Assembly (NCBI RefSeq): GCF_011745365.1
Contig: NW_024468909.1
Span: 4,774,001 to 4,838,000, forward strand
Origin: Cryphonectria parasitica EP155
Taxonomy: Eukaryota; Ascomycota; Sordariomycetes; Diaporthales; Cryphonectriaceae
Direction of reading: 5' to 3'
Length of the DNA stretch: 64,000 nucleotides
Under the pieces are notes generated by a model that was given only the letters and a program-made list of their open reading frames with translations, did not search any database and was not told the DNA's origin. Positions within the stretch are counted from its first letter, which is position 1. Each line of letters starts with the position of its first letter. A program made the translations under genes and the position numbers. Below, in pieces: positions 46,540 to 57,333 of the stretch.

Positions 46540-46700
46540 CTCGGCAGTCCGTTCAGCGGACAATTTTTTGAGTCGACTTTGAGACGGCTGGTCGAGTCGC
46601 GCACTATAGTCAAGCGGGACAAGGAACACAATTCTTACACTTCTCATCAGCGAGAACACATCGATGCCGTCAGGTTCTGTCATCGGCGGGCGGATGACAG
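46540..46700 (+). pseudogene. Possible remnant of a STAND/NLR-type gene
   Basis: The translation FESTLRRLVESRTIVKRDKE then HNSYTSH..DAVRF resembles the segment after the ATPase domain of fungal STAND proteins, where a hydrophobic helix is followed by 'xLIKRD...YSIHRLVQ.AVRF'. No P-loop, TPR or ankyrin sequence could be found on either side, and the flanking frames are full of stops. The likeness rests on about 35 residues, so this is tentative. Confidence 0.2.
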
Positions 46701-47849
46701 ATCGTATATGCGAGGACGGAGAATGATAAGTGTCACGGGTTGCAAATCTATACTTTCCTCATCGTACACGAGTGAAATCACTCACCGATGGCATTGCAAA
46801 CTAGATTGGCCCAGATCGATGCCCTTTTCCAACAGGGCAAACAAAAGCTCGGAGATGTCCATGAGCCTCGGACGAAATACAACATAAACGTACAGGTGAT
46901 GCGCGAGCAACCCAGCGAGCAGCGCTGGCTACCTGCAGCAATATTTTGGAATGAGTAGATTTCCCGAGGAGGTCCCGAGGTCGATCGATCAGTGTCACAG
47001 AGTGAACGGCAAAGCATTCATCCCTAAGCTGCGCTGGTCTGTCGTGCGAAAGCTACAAGCACCGCCTCCTCAAGTTCAGGCTTGGCCCGGGACGGCGGCT
47101 CGGTACAGGTTTCCCGTTGGGGAATCGAAGTTTGGGACGACTTGGATCTACGCTGAGAAAGGCTCGTCGCTGAGACCCGAAGAACAAGTCTCAGGACCTT
47201 ATCAGCGCAGTTGACCCGAGGTCTTGTGCGGCAGCTACCCTAGCTTCCAAGAGATCAGTTACCCAATGTAGGTTGAACAAGAGGATACATCTGTCTGTCA
47301 GCGTGTACCACAGCAAGGCACAGATCTGGGAAGCGCCAGAGCAACAGAAGCGAGCCTGACTGTCACCGAGAGGTCTACCGACGTCAGAAGAGTGGGGCGC
47401 ACTGTCCGAGACATTCTGAAGGTTCTAGTGGATCTCGCAGGGCCGATGAGGAATACAGTCTTGCAGTCAGCACTGCGGCCATGTAAAGATTTTTTACAAA
47501 ATCTGAGGCGCGGGGAAGACTGCTGGAGACTTTCATGGTGGGTAATTGATGGAGGGGGTGGCGTCGCGGGGTTTTTGCGCACACATCGACAACTGGCTGA
47601 CACGTGAAAGACGAGCCCAGGTAAAACGGCCCCTACGTACATATGCCGCAACTCTGACTGGGGCATACTTGCCCACGCTCCTTAGATTTATACTCCGGGC
47701 TCACGAGTCGCTCCCAGGATGAATCGCGACTTCCAGCAGCGCAATACTGACAGGACTGAGCACTCTCTGGTTGTCCGAGTGCTGCTCAGCACTGTCGTTG
47801 CGGATCCGCGAGGTCCAGACCAGTTGCTACTGTTTAGTGTCCCTGGCGA

Positions 47850-48221
47850 TCACGATGATCCGCTGATGAAGTGACGCATGGGTCTCCTTGGTATTTCGTT
47901 ATCGATAAGAACAACCTGTTCGGACTCCGGGTGCCGGCTGCCAAACTTCCAGAAGCCAATAGGTGAAGGATCTTTTGCCCGAACCGTCAGCACTCCGTCG
48001 GGTCTAAGCAGTCTTCTCAGGCTTTCGTCATCAGCCCTGACAATTCTCTCCGCAGAGACGGGCCCTCGTTGTACCAAGCCCAGCCTAGCCGGCCAATGAC
48101 GACCTTCTAATCTGCGGGATTTTTCTTCCATGACCGTCACAAAGGTTTCTTGCAAAGGCTCCGCAGCCTGCCACCAAGTACCAGAGTACTTTGTGAAAGG
48201 TACCTTGGCATTTGGTGCCAC
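47850..48221 (-). other. Orphan open frame, 124 codons
   Basis: A minus-strand frame with a balanced, protein-like composition (for example GLVQRGPVSAERIVRADDE and PSPIGFWKFGSRHPES) and no internal stop. It extends upstream to a possible acceptor near 48240. I recognise no family and cannot place a convincing start exon. It may be an exon of an unrecognised gene, a remnant, or chance. Confidence 0.2.
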
Positions 48222-50872
48222 GTCTGGCCGACATACCGCCTAGGCGTGGTACCAGGGCATTTGCTGCAGAGAAAAGAAACCTCGTCACTGCGTTATGCTT
48301 TGTTGGCAACCTTGGAATGGTCAGGCACCGATACAGCCTGCAGAGGTGAGCGGGGTCGTTGGTGATTGTCACCATTTGTCATGGAGTTATTGGCCGCGAG
48401 CCCATGATGGGAAAAGGCGAGATCACTCGTTGCTGTATATCGTTCACCGACAAGAACAGAAAATGAGGAGAGTGTGAGCCCTGTGGTCCAGCAATCAACT
48501 GACAAGTTGGTCTCCTTATTGGCTTATTGGTGGTTGTCCTGGCCGTCTGACCCCTGCAGCAGCGGCTGCTTACGATTCAGAATGCAAGTTCGTGCAACGG
48601 TAGCGATCCAAATGAGCGGCTAGACGTGGCAGCGCCTCTGTGCGGTGTGCCCTTCTTTTCCCCTCCCTCTCTTTTCGTTCTTTCTCGTTAGCCGCACAAC
48701 CAAGAATGGTTCGTTGGTCTTGGCTATACTCGTGAGTAGGGCCGAGGGCCAGGTACAGGTGTTCAGCAGGCGTCACAGAGCAGACGAAGCTCTGTTGCTG
48801 TTAGGTAAGTAGGTGTGCCAGACTGCCCCTCTCGCGAGTCAAAGAAGTAAGGATTTGATATTCAACACTAGTCTCGCCAAGTGCCAATGTAAGAGTTTTC
48901 CTCTGTGTGTGGGAGAGCACAAGCATCAGCGAAAGTTACGGCAGACGTTACCGATCCTTGTCCCGTGCTAGGTGGCCCTTTTGCAGCCCAGACTCGCCCT
49001 ACTGCACGTTTTCCAGGGAACAAGTGCCAACGTTCGACCAACCGGCTGTCGTGGAGTGGCGGCGGTGGGTCCACGACTCAATCAGCTGCAGGACAGCTGC
49101 GTGTGCAACGTGTGCATTGCGTCTGCAGACACTACCATGATTGTTGTTGTACTTCACAGATTCTCTTGTCGTAGCCCCTCCATCCTAGTTCCATACTGTT
49201 GTGTCTGGCTGCCGGCTGTCGGGAGGCGGGAGGCAGGGGATTGGCAGAGAGGGGTAGAGAGGCACGCCTTCAGCCTGGACAGGAGGAACTCGGATCACGA
49301 TGCAAACCCTCTGCTGGGGAACTCATTTTGCGTGATTTCAATCGATTCCCACTCTGATGTGTGTGCAACACGTGTCTGTTTCGGGGCTGTCGGTCATGGA
49401 AGGGCCCAAATTTGTTGCCCCCCCGGCCTGCCCCTTTGTAACACTTTCCAGCTAGCCAAACACCGACTGTGCTGGTGCCTATTAAACCAAAGCACAAACG
49501 CTGTGGGAAAGCAAGTATGTGCGAGCCCCTGGGCCCCGTCACAAACCCCCTCTCACATCCTTATTTCTATGGGCCCTTCTGCACGAACCTGTCAGGGCTG
49601 GCCACATGGGTAAGCTCCGAAGCCTTTTTTTCAGGTACCCGTGATCGGAACCACTACCCGGCCAATCAGGGTGGAGAAGCCGTTCTGTTCCTGAAAGTCC
49701 ATCTGCAGCTAAAACGAAACGGTTCTAATGCCTCAGCCCCGCCCCTCCGGGCCTGGACTTTTCTCCCCTCTTCCTTCCCAGGCTCGCTTCGGCTGCAATA
49801 GGCGTCGCAATCAACTTGTTCCTCTCTCACAGGCTTGCGTTGCAATGCCCCCTGCATCTGCACGGAGACACACCTTGCTAGGGGTTGCACACCAGCGCTC
49901 TGCTTTCTGAATGGTCGCCCCCCCTTAGGTCCAACAGCAAATGGGCCGTACATATCCTGATCCTGTTTTTCCAGACTCTGGATGGGTTGGATCAAGGCAC
50001 AGGTGCATGCGCCAAGGCGGGATGGGGGCAACGTGTCAAACTGTGAGCAGACGCAGCTCAAGAAAGATGATTGTTGGGGCAGTATTGTTGGTCAGCCCCT
50101 TTGTGGTTATTTTCAGGCCCAACACCCAACCTGAAAGATCCCATTCACCGCCCAACAACAAAAGCTGTTCGAATGAACTTGGTCTGTTTCTATACCAGTC
50201 ATTTGGAATGAAGGGGGTTCATGGCCGCTTGGGCCTCTTTCGCAACGACTTCGTTCTAACAAGCGGACCGTTGAAACGGAACCGACCGGCGTTGCACCCC
50301 CAACGAGGCAGACCTGCGGCACCCACCAGTCGAAGGGGGATCGAAAGGTTGTTCTTTGTTGTTCTGCTTCTTTTTTCCCAGTAGGATGAGTTTCATTTTT
50401 TCTTCTTCAATTTTTCTTTCTTCCTTTGGTGTGAGGCGGAGGGGGGAGGAAAGCCCAGAAAGAAAAAAAGAAAAACTCTGAATTTTTAAGCCTTAGCTTT
50501 TCTTGTTCTCGCACTTGCTCAAGTGAGCAAAATGCCCGAATTGGGCGGCGCCACCGGGGGCCGCACACCAACAACGACACCCATTAGGCCAGGCCAGGAT
50601 GACGAGCCGGGCGCTATAGTGGGTCCCGTGCTTGAAGGGTCAGCTAGTATACCCGAGCGTGGTGGTCGTCGGGAAAGGGGCCCGCCAGCCTTGACTCGGT
50701 AGGGAGTCTTTGGACTATGAGAGGTTCTTCTGTACCAAGGTCTTGGTGTGCGTGGGCCTAGGCTGTGATGTACCCGTTACCGCGCGCCCAGAGCCACACC
50801 CCCTCCCCTCCATTATCATCAGAGTTCTGTTTCCTTAGTCTGGCCATAGTTCACTGAGGGAGGGGGAAAAGG

Positions 50873-50878
50873 TATAAA
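50873..50878 (+). promoter_or_regulatory. TATA box of the secreted-protein gene
   Basis: TATAAA in the context GGTATAAAGGG lies 369 bases before the start at 51242. The roughly 360 bases that follow contain no ATG on the plus strand, and end in a CAAC-rich leader. This is the clearest TATA box in the window. Confidence 0.55.
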
Positions 50879-51241
50879 GGGCTCTGGCCCACCAGACTCC
50901 TCCTGATCTTCTGAGTTTATTATTTCCTTATTCACGATTCGGCAAGCCGTTGTGACGATTTCTTTCTTCCTACACTTCCATCACCCACTCTAGCCAACGA
51001 GGCTGCACATTCCCTGCTTTACCAAGCATCCAAACTGCTATACACACTTTCTCTCAGGTCCCTGGTGGCTTTGAACACTTTTTGAAAATCAAATCTCTTG
51101 AGACATACTTCCAATACAGTCCTTTCTTGGAATATCTCTTACAAGTCAACAAGTACTTGCTATCTGACTATCTCTCACGATCTGTCGATCAACCTACAAC
51201 ACTTTGCACAACAACAACCAACAATATCAACAACAGCAAAA

Positions 51242-51841
51242 ATGCAGTTCAAGACTCTTGCTATCCTTGCCCTGGCCTCCGCCGTGAGCGCTGACAACAC
51301 GGTCACCATCCAGTCCATGGACGGCACCGACCGCACCCTGGTGTGGACTGGCTCCTCGACCATCGCTGACACCAGCGTCCCTGCTGGCGAGTCTGTGGAT
51401 GTCACCGTCCCCGATGGCTGGATCGGCAACTTCTACTCGTACTCGGCTGGCGCGACCAACACGCCCGGCATGCTGGCTGAGTTTGCCTTCAACAGCTATG
51501 GGGGCTCCACCTACTTCGACGTGTCTGCCATTGTCAACCCCGACGACACCGAGGGCGTCTACCAGATCTACCCGGCCGACACCGAGTCTCCCGTCTCTGG
51601 CTGCCAGACCTTTGCCTGCGACAACGCCTACTACCTGCCTGATGACGTCCAGACCCGGGCCAGCACCAGCACCTCCTACGTCGTCACTCTCGGCGCCGGC
51701 CCCTTGGCTGTCTCCAAGGTCAAGGCTCGTGATGGTGAGGACCAGATGTTCCCCCGCGAGGCCGTCATCGACCCCAACTTCAAGCCCGCCGTCAAGAAGG
51801 GTCGGTTCACCTCTGCCCTCCGCTGGGCCAACCGCATGTAA
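51242..51841 (+). CDS. Small secreted protein
   Basis: A single exon of 199 residues starting with an 18-residue signal peptide (MQFKTLAILALASAVSAD). The body is a beta-rich domain with conserved-looking segments IGNFYSYSAGATNTPGMLAE, YFDVSAIVNPDDTEGVYQIY and a Cys pair in GCQTFACDNAYYLPDDVQT. A basic tail follows. I recognise it as a widespread fungal secreted family that some genomes label 'Dnase1 protein' or thaumatin-like; I see no nuclease active site, and would not assign an activity. The upstream frame is also open to 51098, but the ATG at 51242 has a good context (AAAAATG) and places the signal peptide at the N-terminus. Strong codon bias (C-ending codons) suggests high expression. 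Confidence 0.88.
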   Translation: MQFKTLAILALASAVSADNTVTIQSMDGTDRTLVWTGSSTIADTSVPAGESVDVTVPDGWIGNFYSYSAGATNTPGMLAEFAFNSYGGSTYFDVSAIVNPDDTEGVYQIYPADTESPVSGCQTFACDNAYYLPDDVQTRASTSTSYVVTLGAGPLAVSKVKARDGEDQMFPREAVIDPNFKPAVKKGRFTSALRWANRM

Positions 51842-54129
51842 ATTGGTCTCAGTCCAACCCAATTCCTCCTACTACCACGAGAAAAGGAAGTAGCGCACGC
51901 TGGAGTTGCAGCTCTTCCTTCTCGACGAAGCCACGATTTCTCATTCTACGCACAACAACGCCAAAACACTTTTTTTTGAGATACCCCCCTTGGGTGCCCA
52001 ACTCGCTTCCTACAGCGAAGGGTTGGGAGAGTGGAGTTACTTTTTTGGGATATAGACATGTGTGTCTATATATGTGGTGTGGTGTGTGATTTGGGCTTGT
52101 TCAAAGACAACAACAACAACAACAACAACAACAGACCATGCACACTCTTACGCACACACATATATACACAAAAACACGACAGGAAAAGCGTGACGGGATA
52201 ACGATTTACATGTGAGGGATGCTCTGTGTCCTCAACCCCATAGACATATCACGGGACTGGAACCAACCAGCCCGGCAATCACTTTTTGTGCTTCTTGCAA
52301 CATCCCCCTACTTTTCTCTACACTCATTCAAAAAATGTCTTTTTTTTCTTCTAAATAGCCTTCAATTCTTGTACAAAGACCTCAGGGTTTATGCCAAATG
52401 GCCTCCAAAGAAATTTATTATTTTCCTGGCCAACCTCTATTCTCACTTTCAGCCATTTGTCTCCTTTTCAGTGATGGGAACAAGAAACATGTGATGAACT
52501 ATGCTACGCTGTCTCTTAGTAAGTCTTGGGCCTCTGGCTCCTCTTTCTAATTGGAAGTCCACTCAGGCTCCTTCATTGATCGTGGTCTAGGCTTGGAGTG
52601 GGTCCCAGTCCCGTCTTGCCGCACGCACGACTCCTCCCTTCCCCCTTGGCGCGTTGCGGCTCGATCGCAGGCGCTGCTGCAGCAAGGTGCGTTGAGAGGG
52701 CGCGATGCAACGGTGATCCCGTCTTGGCCTCGTCACCCCTGGCATGGCTGGACTCTTCAGCAATTATAATATTACCCCACCCCGTCAAGTTGTTAAGCGA
52801 AGGTTTGGAATACGTCAACCCGGACCATCATTTCGTCTTGTTTTTTGACTTGTCTTTCATGCTCCTCGGCTGTCAATAATTCACCCCTCCACCTCTGAAA
52901 TTAGAAACTCGTTCTTGTTGATGATAATGGGGGCAAATATGTACTCAGTGTATGGTTTGTTAAGATCCTGCGGAGAAAATAAGGGGGAGGGGGGGAGGGG
53001 GGACGACGACAACAACGATGAAAGCGGATCTGGCGTTTGCCATCCGACTCCTTTTTCTCAGAGCGGATCGATCGCCTCGTTTCCCAATCAGGCCATACTG
53101 GGGCTAAGCACTGCTAATTTTTTGGCTGCAATTTGCCCGTGATGGATGATGCCGTGTATTGAATTGAGCCAGGATGGATTGTTCCGAAGGATGAAGCGGA
53201 ATGCTATCCTCGGAGGATTTTCTTGAGGCAGCATGCACGGCGAATCCTCCCGCTCGCAAGCGCAATGTAGCCCGACAAGCCGCGCTGAGGAAGCATGCAT
53301 GGCATAGCCCACGCAAAGCATAAGGATATTGGGAACTTGGGAATAGGGAAAATTCCTTGCACTACGCTTTTACTGCAAATGCTTTTGCTTTGACTGTTTC
53401 CCAAGATTGATGGATTGGATGGACGGGTGGGATAACTGTCTACTCTAGCTATGTGGTATGTACGTACGTTTCGACACGAAGAAAGAAAAAAGAAGAAAAG
53501 AAGGAAAAACGACAACGTGTCGGTGGTGTGTTGGCAGAAACGCGGGTTTGATCCTTTGATGAGGCCACTTTCTCTTTGTAAGGAGGATGAACGGATGAAT
53601 GGGGAATCCTTTGTTTTCTACGAAATAGGCTCTATATTCGGAGGTTCTGGTGGTTTAATTTGGCATGCGTGGCGTTCTAAAGTTCCGTGGAAGGTTACTT
53701 GATGTAGTCGTTTTATTTGATAACTGGCAAGTACTTCAGGGTGTTCCCCGCCAGCCACACCCGAAGAGGAGAGAGGACGGCATTGTGGTGGGGAACATGT
53801 CTCACGAGAGGGTCAACGTCTGTGAGAAACATCACTGGACCGAAACATCATTTGGTTATGCTTCGTAATCAAGAGCCGTATAACTAAACGCTTCGATCAA
53901 GCAACCTCATGAAGTGAGTAAGTAAATGAGCAAGTCTGGATCCAACTTGTAGGCAGGGCAGGAAGGAGCAATCAACATGATCTACTACAGTGACACACGA
54001 GTGCTTTCGGGGGATTTCCTCGGAGGGGGAAGGGAGGTGCAATGCTAGCACTACAGGATCTCTTCCTTCCCTTCAACAACAATAATCATCCATTCATTTG
54101 CTCAAGGTAGTGATGCCACCTTTGAACTC
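51842..54129. other. Gene-free interval after the secreted-protein gene
   Basis: The first ~650 bases fit a long 3' UTR and flank with a CAA/AAC repeat (52107-52132) and T-rich tracts. Around 52983-53002 is a G-rich stretch of three runs (5, 7 and 6 Gs) that could form a G-quadruplex. No conserved coding frame was found. Confidence 0.4.
52107..52132. repeat. (AAC)n microsatellite
   Basis: About eight consecutive CAA/AAC units, roughly 270 bases after the secreted-protein stop codon. Confidence 0.85.
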
Positions 54130-57100
54130 CTAAACAACTTGTGTGTCGTACTCGTCAATAACGCTCTTGGGCTTCACAAATTTGCCCAGCGGCTGGTACT
54201 TCAGGTGGTGAATACCAAATCCTTCGGGCCCGCCGATCTCGATGCCCCGTTTCGAGGAAGTCCAGCGGTCGCTGGCGGCGATGCCCAGTACCGTGACGAG
54301 CAGACCGTATCTGTACTCGGGTGTGCCGATGGCCTCGCCGTTCTGCGCATCGATGACTGAGATGAGATCGGGCACGATGGCGAGGACGTCCTCCTGTCTT
54401 TCCTCCTGAGGGGCTTCCTCCTCCCCCTCCGTCTGGGTGAGTGCTGCTGGCTCGGGTATCTTGATGGCGGCAATGTTCTCGTTCTTGAAGGGAATCTTGA
54501 TGCGTCCCACGAACTGACCTTGTCGTTCCCCTTCCTGCAGCGCCCCGTCCCCGTCACCACCACCTTCTTTTCGTGCCCCAGCCACGTCCATGCCCTCGAT
54601 GATACACTCGCCATAGATGTGACCCATCCTCAGCGTCCTCGTGACGCCGACAATCTTGCCCTTCCACAGCACTTTCGCGGCTTGCGAGCCCCCAACCTCC
54701 TTCACGATCTCCTCAGCGACCTCATCGACTCTGTTCTCCCTCCTTGCCCTCTCCACCGCCCGGCCGATCCGCCAGGACTCGGAGATGGTATGCTCCACAA
54801 CCCACCGCCTCGTCTCGGCGCCCGTGACAGGGCCCTCAGCGCAGCCCGTGTGCGAGCCCATCTGGCTCAGCGCCGCTCGTAGTGCCCTCTCGACCTGCAG
54901 ATCCGACGTGGCTTTGGTCATGATGATGACGTTGCCGTTACCATCACACATGGACAAGGGGCAAAACACAGGCCGCCGCTCGTCAAAGACCACAGGCGTG
55001 GTCTGCCACTTGGTCGGGTAGGCCCGCCCCATCCAGTCACCGTCAACGACGGGCACGTCCATGTTGGTCGATGCACCCAGGATCATACCCTGCAGGCCGT
55101 TTCCCCCACCGATCTCGAGCGCGATCATGTGTGTCGCCTGTGCCCCCTTGGGCAGGATCTGTGCCAGTTCCTCTTGCGCCTCCATCATCTCATCGCCCTG
55201 AAGCTTCTCGATACCCACCGTGGGCGAGCCCATTCCTCCACCGCAGCCTACGCGATCGTTATCGGCGAGGTCGTCTGGCGAGATCACGCGCACGGAGGCT
55301 CCCGAACGGAGGATAGAGCGGAGTCGGACCATAGAGGAGTAGGGGGAGCCGCCTCCGCCTGTGCCTAGGATATAGCAACCTGTTGTGATGAAGGCGAGGT
55401 CCGTCTCTGAGACGTGCCAGACGCGGTTCTTGACCGTGGGATGATATGTGTCCAGGTCGACCTCGGCCGTTGGGCCGCCGGGTGTAGAAGCAGCCTTCGA
55501 CGGTGACGAGGAGCCGTTGGTGCCAGTCGCCGTCTTCTCATACTGGTCCATATTGTTGGCCTGCTCGCCTGCTGTGGTTGTGGTGGCGGTACTGCTAGGC
55601 ACAGCACCCAGGTCCGTCCGCGAAAAGTCGAAATCCCCAGCGGCACGCACGATGAAGCGAGACTTGTTGGCAATATACTGCAGAGGCAGCGTCTCCAGCT
55701 CAACAATCTTGACCGAATCCCGCGCCGCTCCCGAAGCAACGGTCCTCTCGACTGCCTCCGCCGAGATCTCCTCGAGCAGTTTTGCAGTCGACTTGCTCTC
55801 GGTAGACTTGACCGTGTCGACGACGGCGCTGACACCAGCCATGGCAGCGCCGATGGCGTTGGCAACCTCGGACCAGCGCGGTTTAAGGACCTTGCTGGCA
55901 CCCTTAAGCTCGTCCGGGCTGATGACGGCACCACCCCCGACGAGGAGGACGGGCAGGTCTTCGGGGGACGTCTTCATCATGTCGATGACTTTTTCGAGCT
56001 TCTGCTTGATGATGGCCTGCACCTCGGCCAGCTCGTCGTCTGTAAGCTGGCCCTCGACCAATTTTGGATCGCCGATCTGGACGACCTCTGGACGGGAGAG
56101 GACGGTGGCGTCTGTGGTCGTCAGGACGCTACCGCCGAAGACAAGGGCCTCTTTGGTGAGCTTGTAGCCCACACTGTCTGGGCCGACTGTCGTGCGTTTT
56201 CCTGACGATGACGAGCCTTTGCGAATGATGGACCCACCGCCGAGGCCGATACTCTTGATGTCTGGGCATGAGAAATTCATGCGCACGCCGGCCAGCTCGC
56301 TGTACGCAGCCTGCTGGCGAGGGAATCCGTTGGCGAGCAATAAGCCCACATCAGTAGTCGTGCCGCCGACGTCAACGACCATGATAGCTTGTTTTTCCCT
56401 TCCTGCCTCCTCCTCCCCCGCCGTCCCACCTTGCATCAAGAAGGACGCACCGCGCATGCTGTTGGTAGGCCCGCTGCTGAACGTCCTAATGGGTAGCCTC
56501 GCCGCCGCATCGCCAGCGAGGATGGTGCCGTCGTTCTGCGTGATGAAGACGGGACAGTCGAGGCCCAGCTGCCTGACGGGCTCCTGAAAGCTGCGGATCG
56601 TCCTCCTCGCAAAGGGCAGGATGGCTGCGTTGAGGATGGCCGCGTTCTCCCTCTCGAGGAATCCCAGGTTCGCCACCTCTTTGGAGAGGACTACATCGAC
56701 AGCGGTAGGCTCGTCACTGTCTTCGTCTCCTCCCTTCTTCTCGAATTCCTCCCGGATAATCTCGGCAGCCCGCTCCTCCTGCAGATACACCGTATCAATA
56801 GGACTGAACACCCCATTTACAACGATGCTCCGGATGCCCATATCGCGAATTAAACGACACTGCGCCCTGACACCCTCCTCGTCCAGCTCCGCAATGAGGT
56901 TTCCGTCCACCTCCAGGCCTCCTTTCACACTGGCCCAGTGGCCCAGCACCAGCTCGCGCATGTCATCAGGCCAGTCTATACAAGGGGGCGCATGCTTCCC
57001 AAACGGCCCCGCGAGCCTGAGCACGGCGACGCGGCATAGTCTTCTGGCATCGCGCTCCACGACGGCGTTGACGAAGTGCGTGGTGCCGATGGTGACGGAG

Positions 57101-57333
57101 GCGACGTCGGCTGGGTTGATGGGCGGGTCTGTGGTGGTGAACATGTGGGTGATGGCGGCATTGATGCCGTCGCTTGGGTTAGTGGTGGTTGGGGCTTTAT
57201 GGTAGGCGATAATACCCCTGTTGGAAGAAGAAGAGGCAGAGGTGAGAGACGGGTCGATGATGACGCCGTCGGTGTTGGTGCCTCCTACGTCTACGCCTAT
57301 GCGCAGGCGTTTTGTGGTATTTGAGACTGCCAT
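54130..57333 (-). CDS. Hydantoinase A / DUF917 (S-methyl-thiohydantoin desulfurase-type) fusion
   Basis: A single frame of 1067 residues. The N-terminal two thirds is hydantoinase/oxoprolinase A, an ATP-grasping ASKHA-type domain that opens five-membered cyclic imides: phosphate loops GVDVGGTNTDGVII (about residue 12) and VVDVGGTTTDVGLLLANG (about 317), plus TIGTTHFVNAVVERDARRL and FSSGPTNSMRGA. From about residue 640 a second domain begins, with ITTGCYILGTGGGGSPYSSM, DDLADNDRVGCGGGMGSPTV and EIGGGNGLQGM, matching the DUF917 / S-methyl-thiohydantoin desulfurase family. A linker with low complexity (residues ~590-635) joins them. The fusion is common in fungi. The substrate is unknown; a hydantoin, oxoproline-like ring or related compound is inferred. 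It lies divergently beside a broken NCS1 permease. Confidence 0.93.
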   Translation of the reverse strand: MAVSNTTKRLRIGVDVGGTNTDGVIIDPSLTSASSSSNRGIIAYHKAPTTTNPSDGINAAITHMFTTTDPPINPADVASVTIGTTHFVNAVVERDARRLCRVAVLRLAGPFGKHAPPCIDWPDDMRELVLGHWASVKGGLEVDGNLIAELDEEGVRAQCRLIRDMGIRSIVVNGVFSPIDTVYLQEERAAEIIREEFEKKGGDEDSDEPTAVDVVLSKEVANLGFLERENAAILNAAILPFARRTIRSFQEPVRQLGLDCPVFITQNDGTILAGDAAARLPIRTFSSGPTNSMRGASFLMQGGTAGEEEAGREKQAIMVVDVGGTTTDVGLLLANGFPRQQAAYSELAGVRMNFSCPDIKSIGLGGGSIIRKGSSSSGKRTTVGPDSVGYKLTKEALVFGGSVLTTTDATVLSRPEVVQIGDPKLVEGQLTDDELAEVQAIIKQKLEKVIDMMKTSPEDLPVLLVGGGAVISPDELKGASKVLKPRWSEVANAIGAAMAGVSAVVDTVKSTESKSTAKLLEEISAEAVERTVASGAARDSVKIVELETLPLQYIANKSRFIVRAAGDFDFSRTDLGAVPSSTATTTTAGEQANNMDQYEKTATGTNGSSSPSKAASTPGGPTAEVDLDTYHPTVKNRVWHVSETDLAFITTGCYILGTGGGGSPYSSMVRLRSILRSGASVRVISPDDLADNDRVGCGGGMGSPTVGIEKLQGDEMMEAQEELAQILPKGAQATHMIALEIGGGNGLQGMILGASTNMDVPVVDGDWMGRAYPTKWQTTPVVFDERRPVFCPLSMCDGNGNVIIMTKATSDLQVERALRAALSQMGSHTGCAEGPVTGAETRRWVVEHTISESWRIGRAVERARRENRVDEVAEEIVKEVGGSQAAKVLWKGKIVGVTRTLRMGHIYGECIIEGMDVAGARKEGGGDGDGALQEGERQGQFVGRIKIPFKNENIAAIKIPEPAALTQTEGEEEAPQEERQEDVLAIVPDLISVIDAQNGEAIGTPEYRYGLLVTVLGIAASDRWTSSKRGIEIGGPEGFGIHHLKYQPLGKFVKPKSVIDEYDTQVV

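Larger units (their letters stand above)
42111..51241. other. 9-kb interval without a supported gene
   Basis: I find no intact conserved gene. The frames seen are short, change frame often and lack recognisable domains. Homopolymers include a G run (42416-42426) and a C run (43945-43954). Fragments that could be remnants are listed separately: minus strand 43941-44679, plus strand about 46550-46690, and minus strand 47850-48221. From about 50400 the sequence becomes promoter-like (pyrimidine tracts, TATA box) for the secreted-protein gene at 51242. Base composition is near 50% G+C, so this is not an obvious heavily RIP-mutated AT island. Confidence 0.4.

Noticed and set aside
48972..49613. 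213-codon plus-strand frame
   Set aside because: Cys/Leu-rich random-looking translation with no signal peptide, domain or credible splice context.
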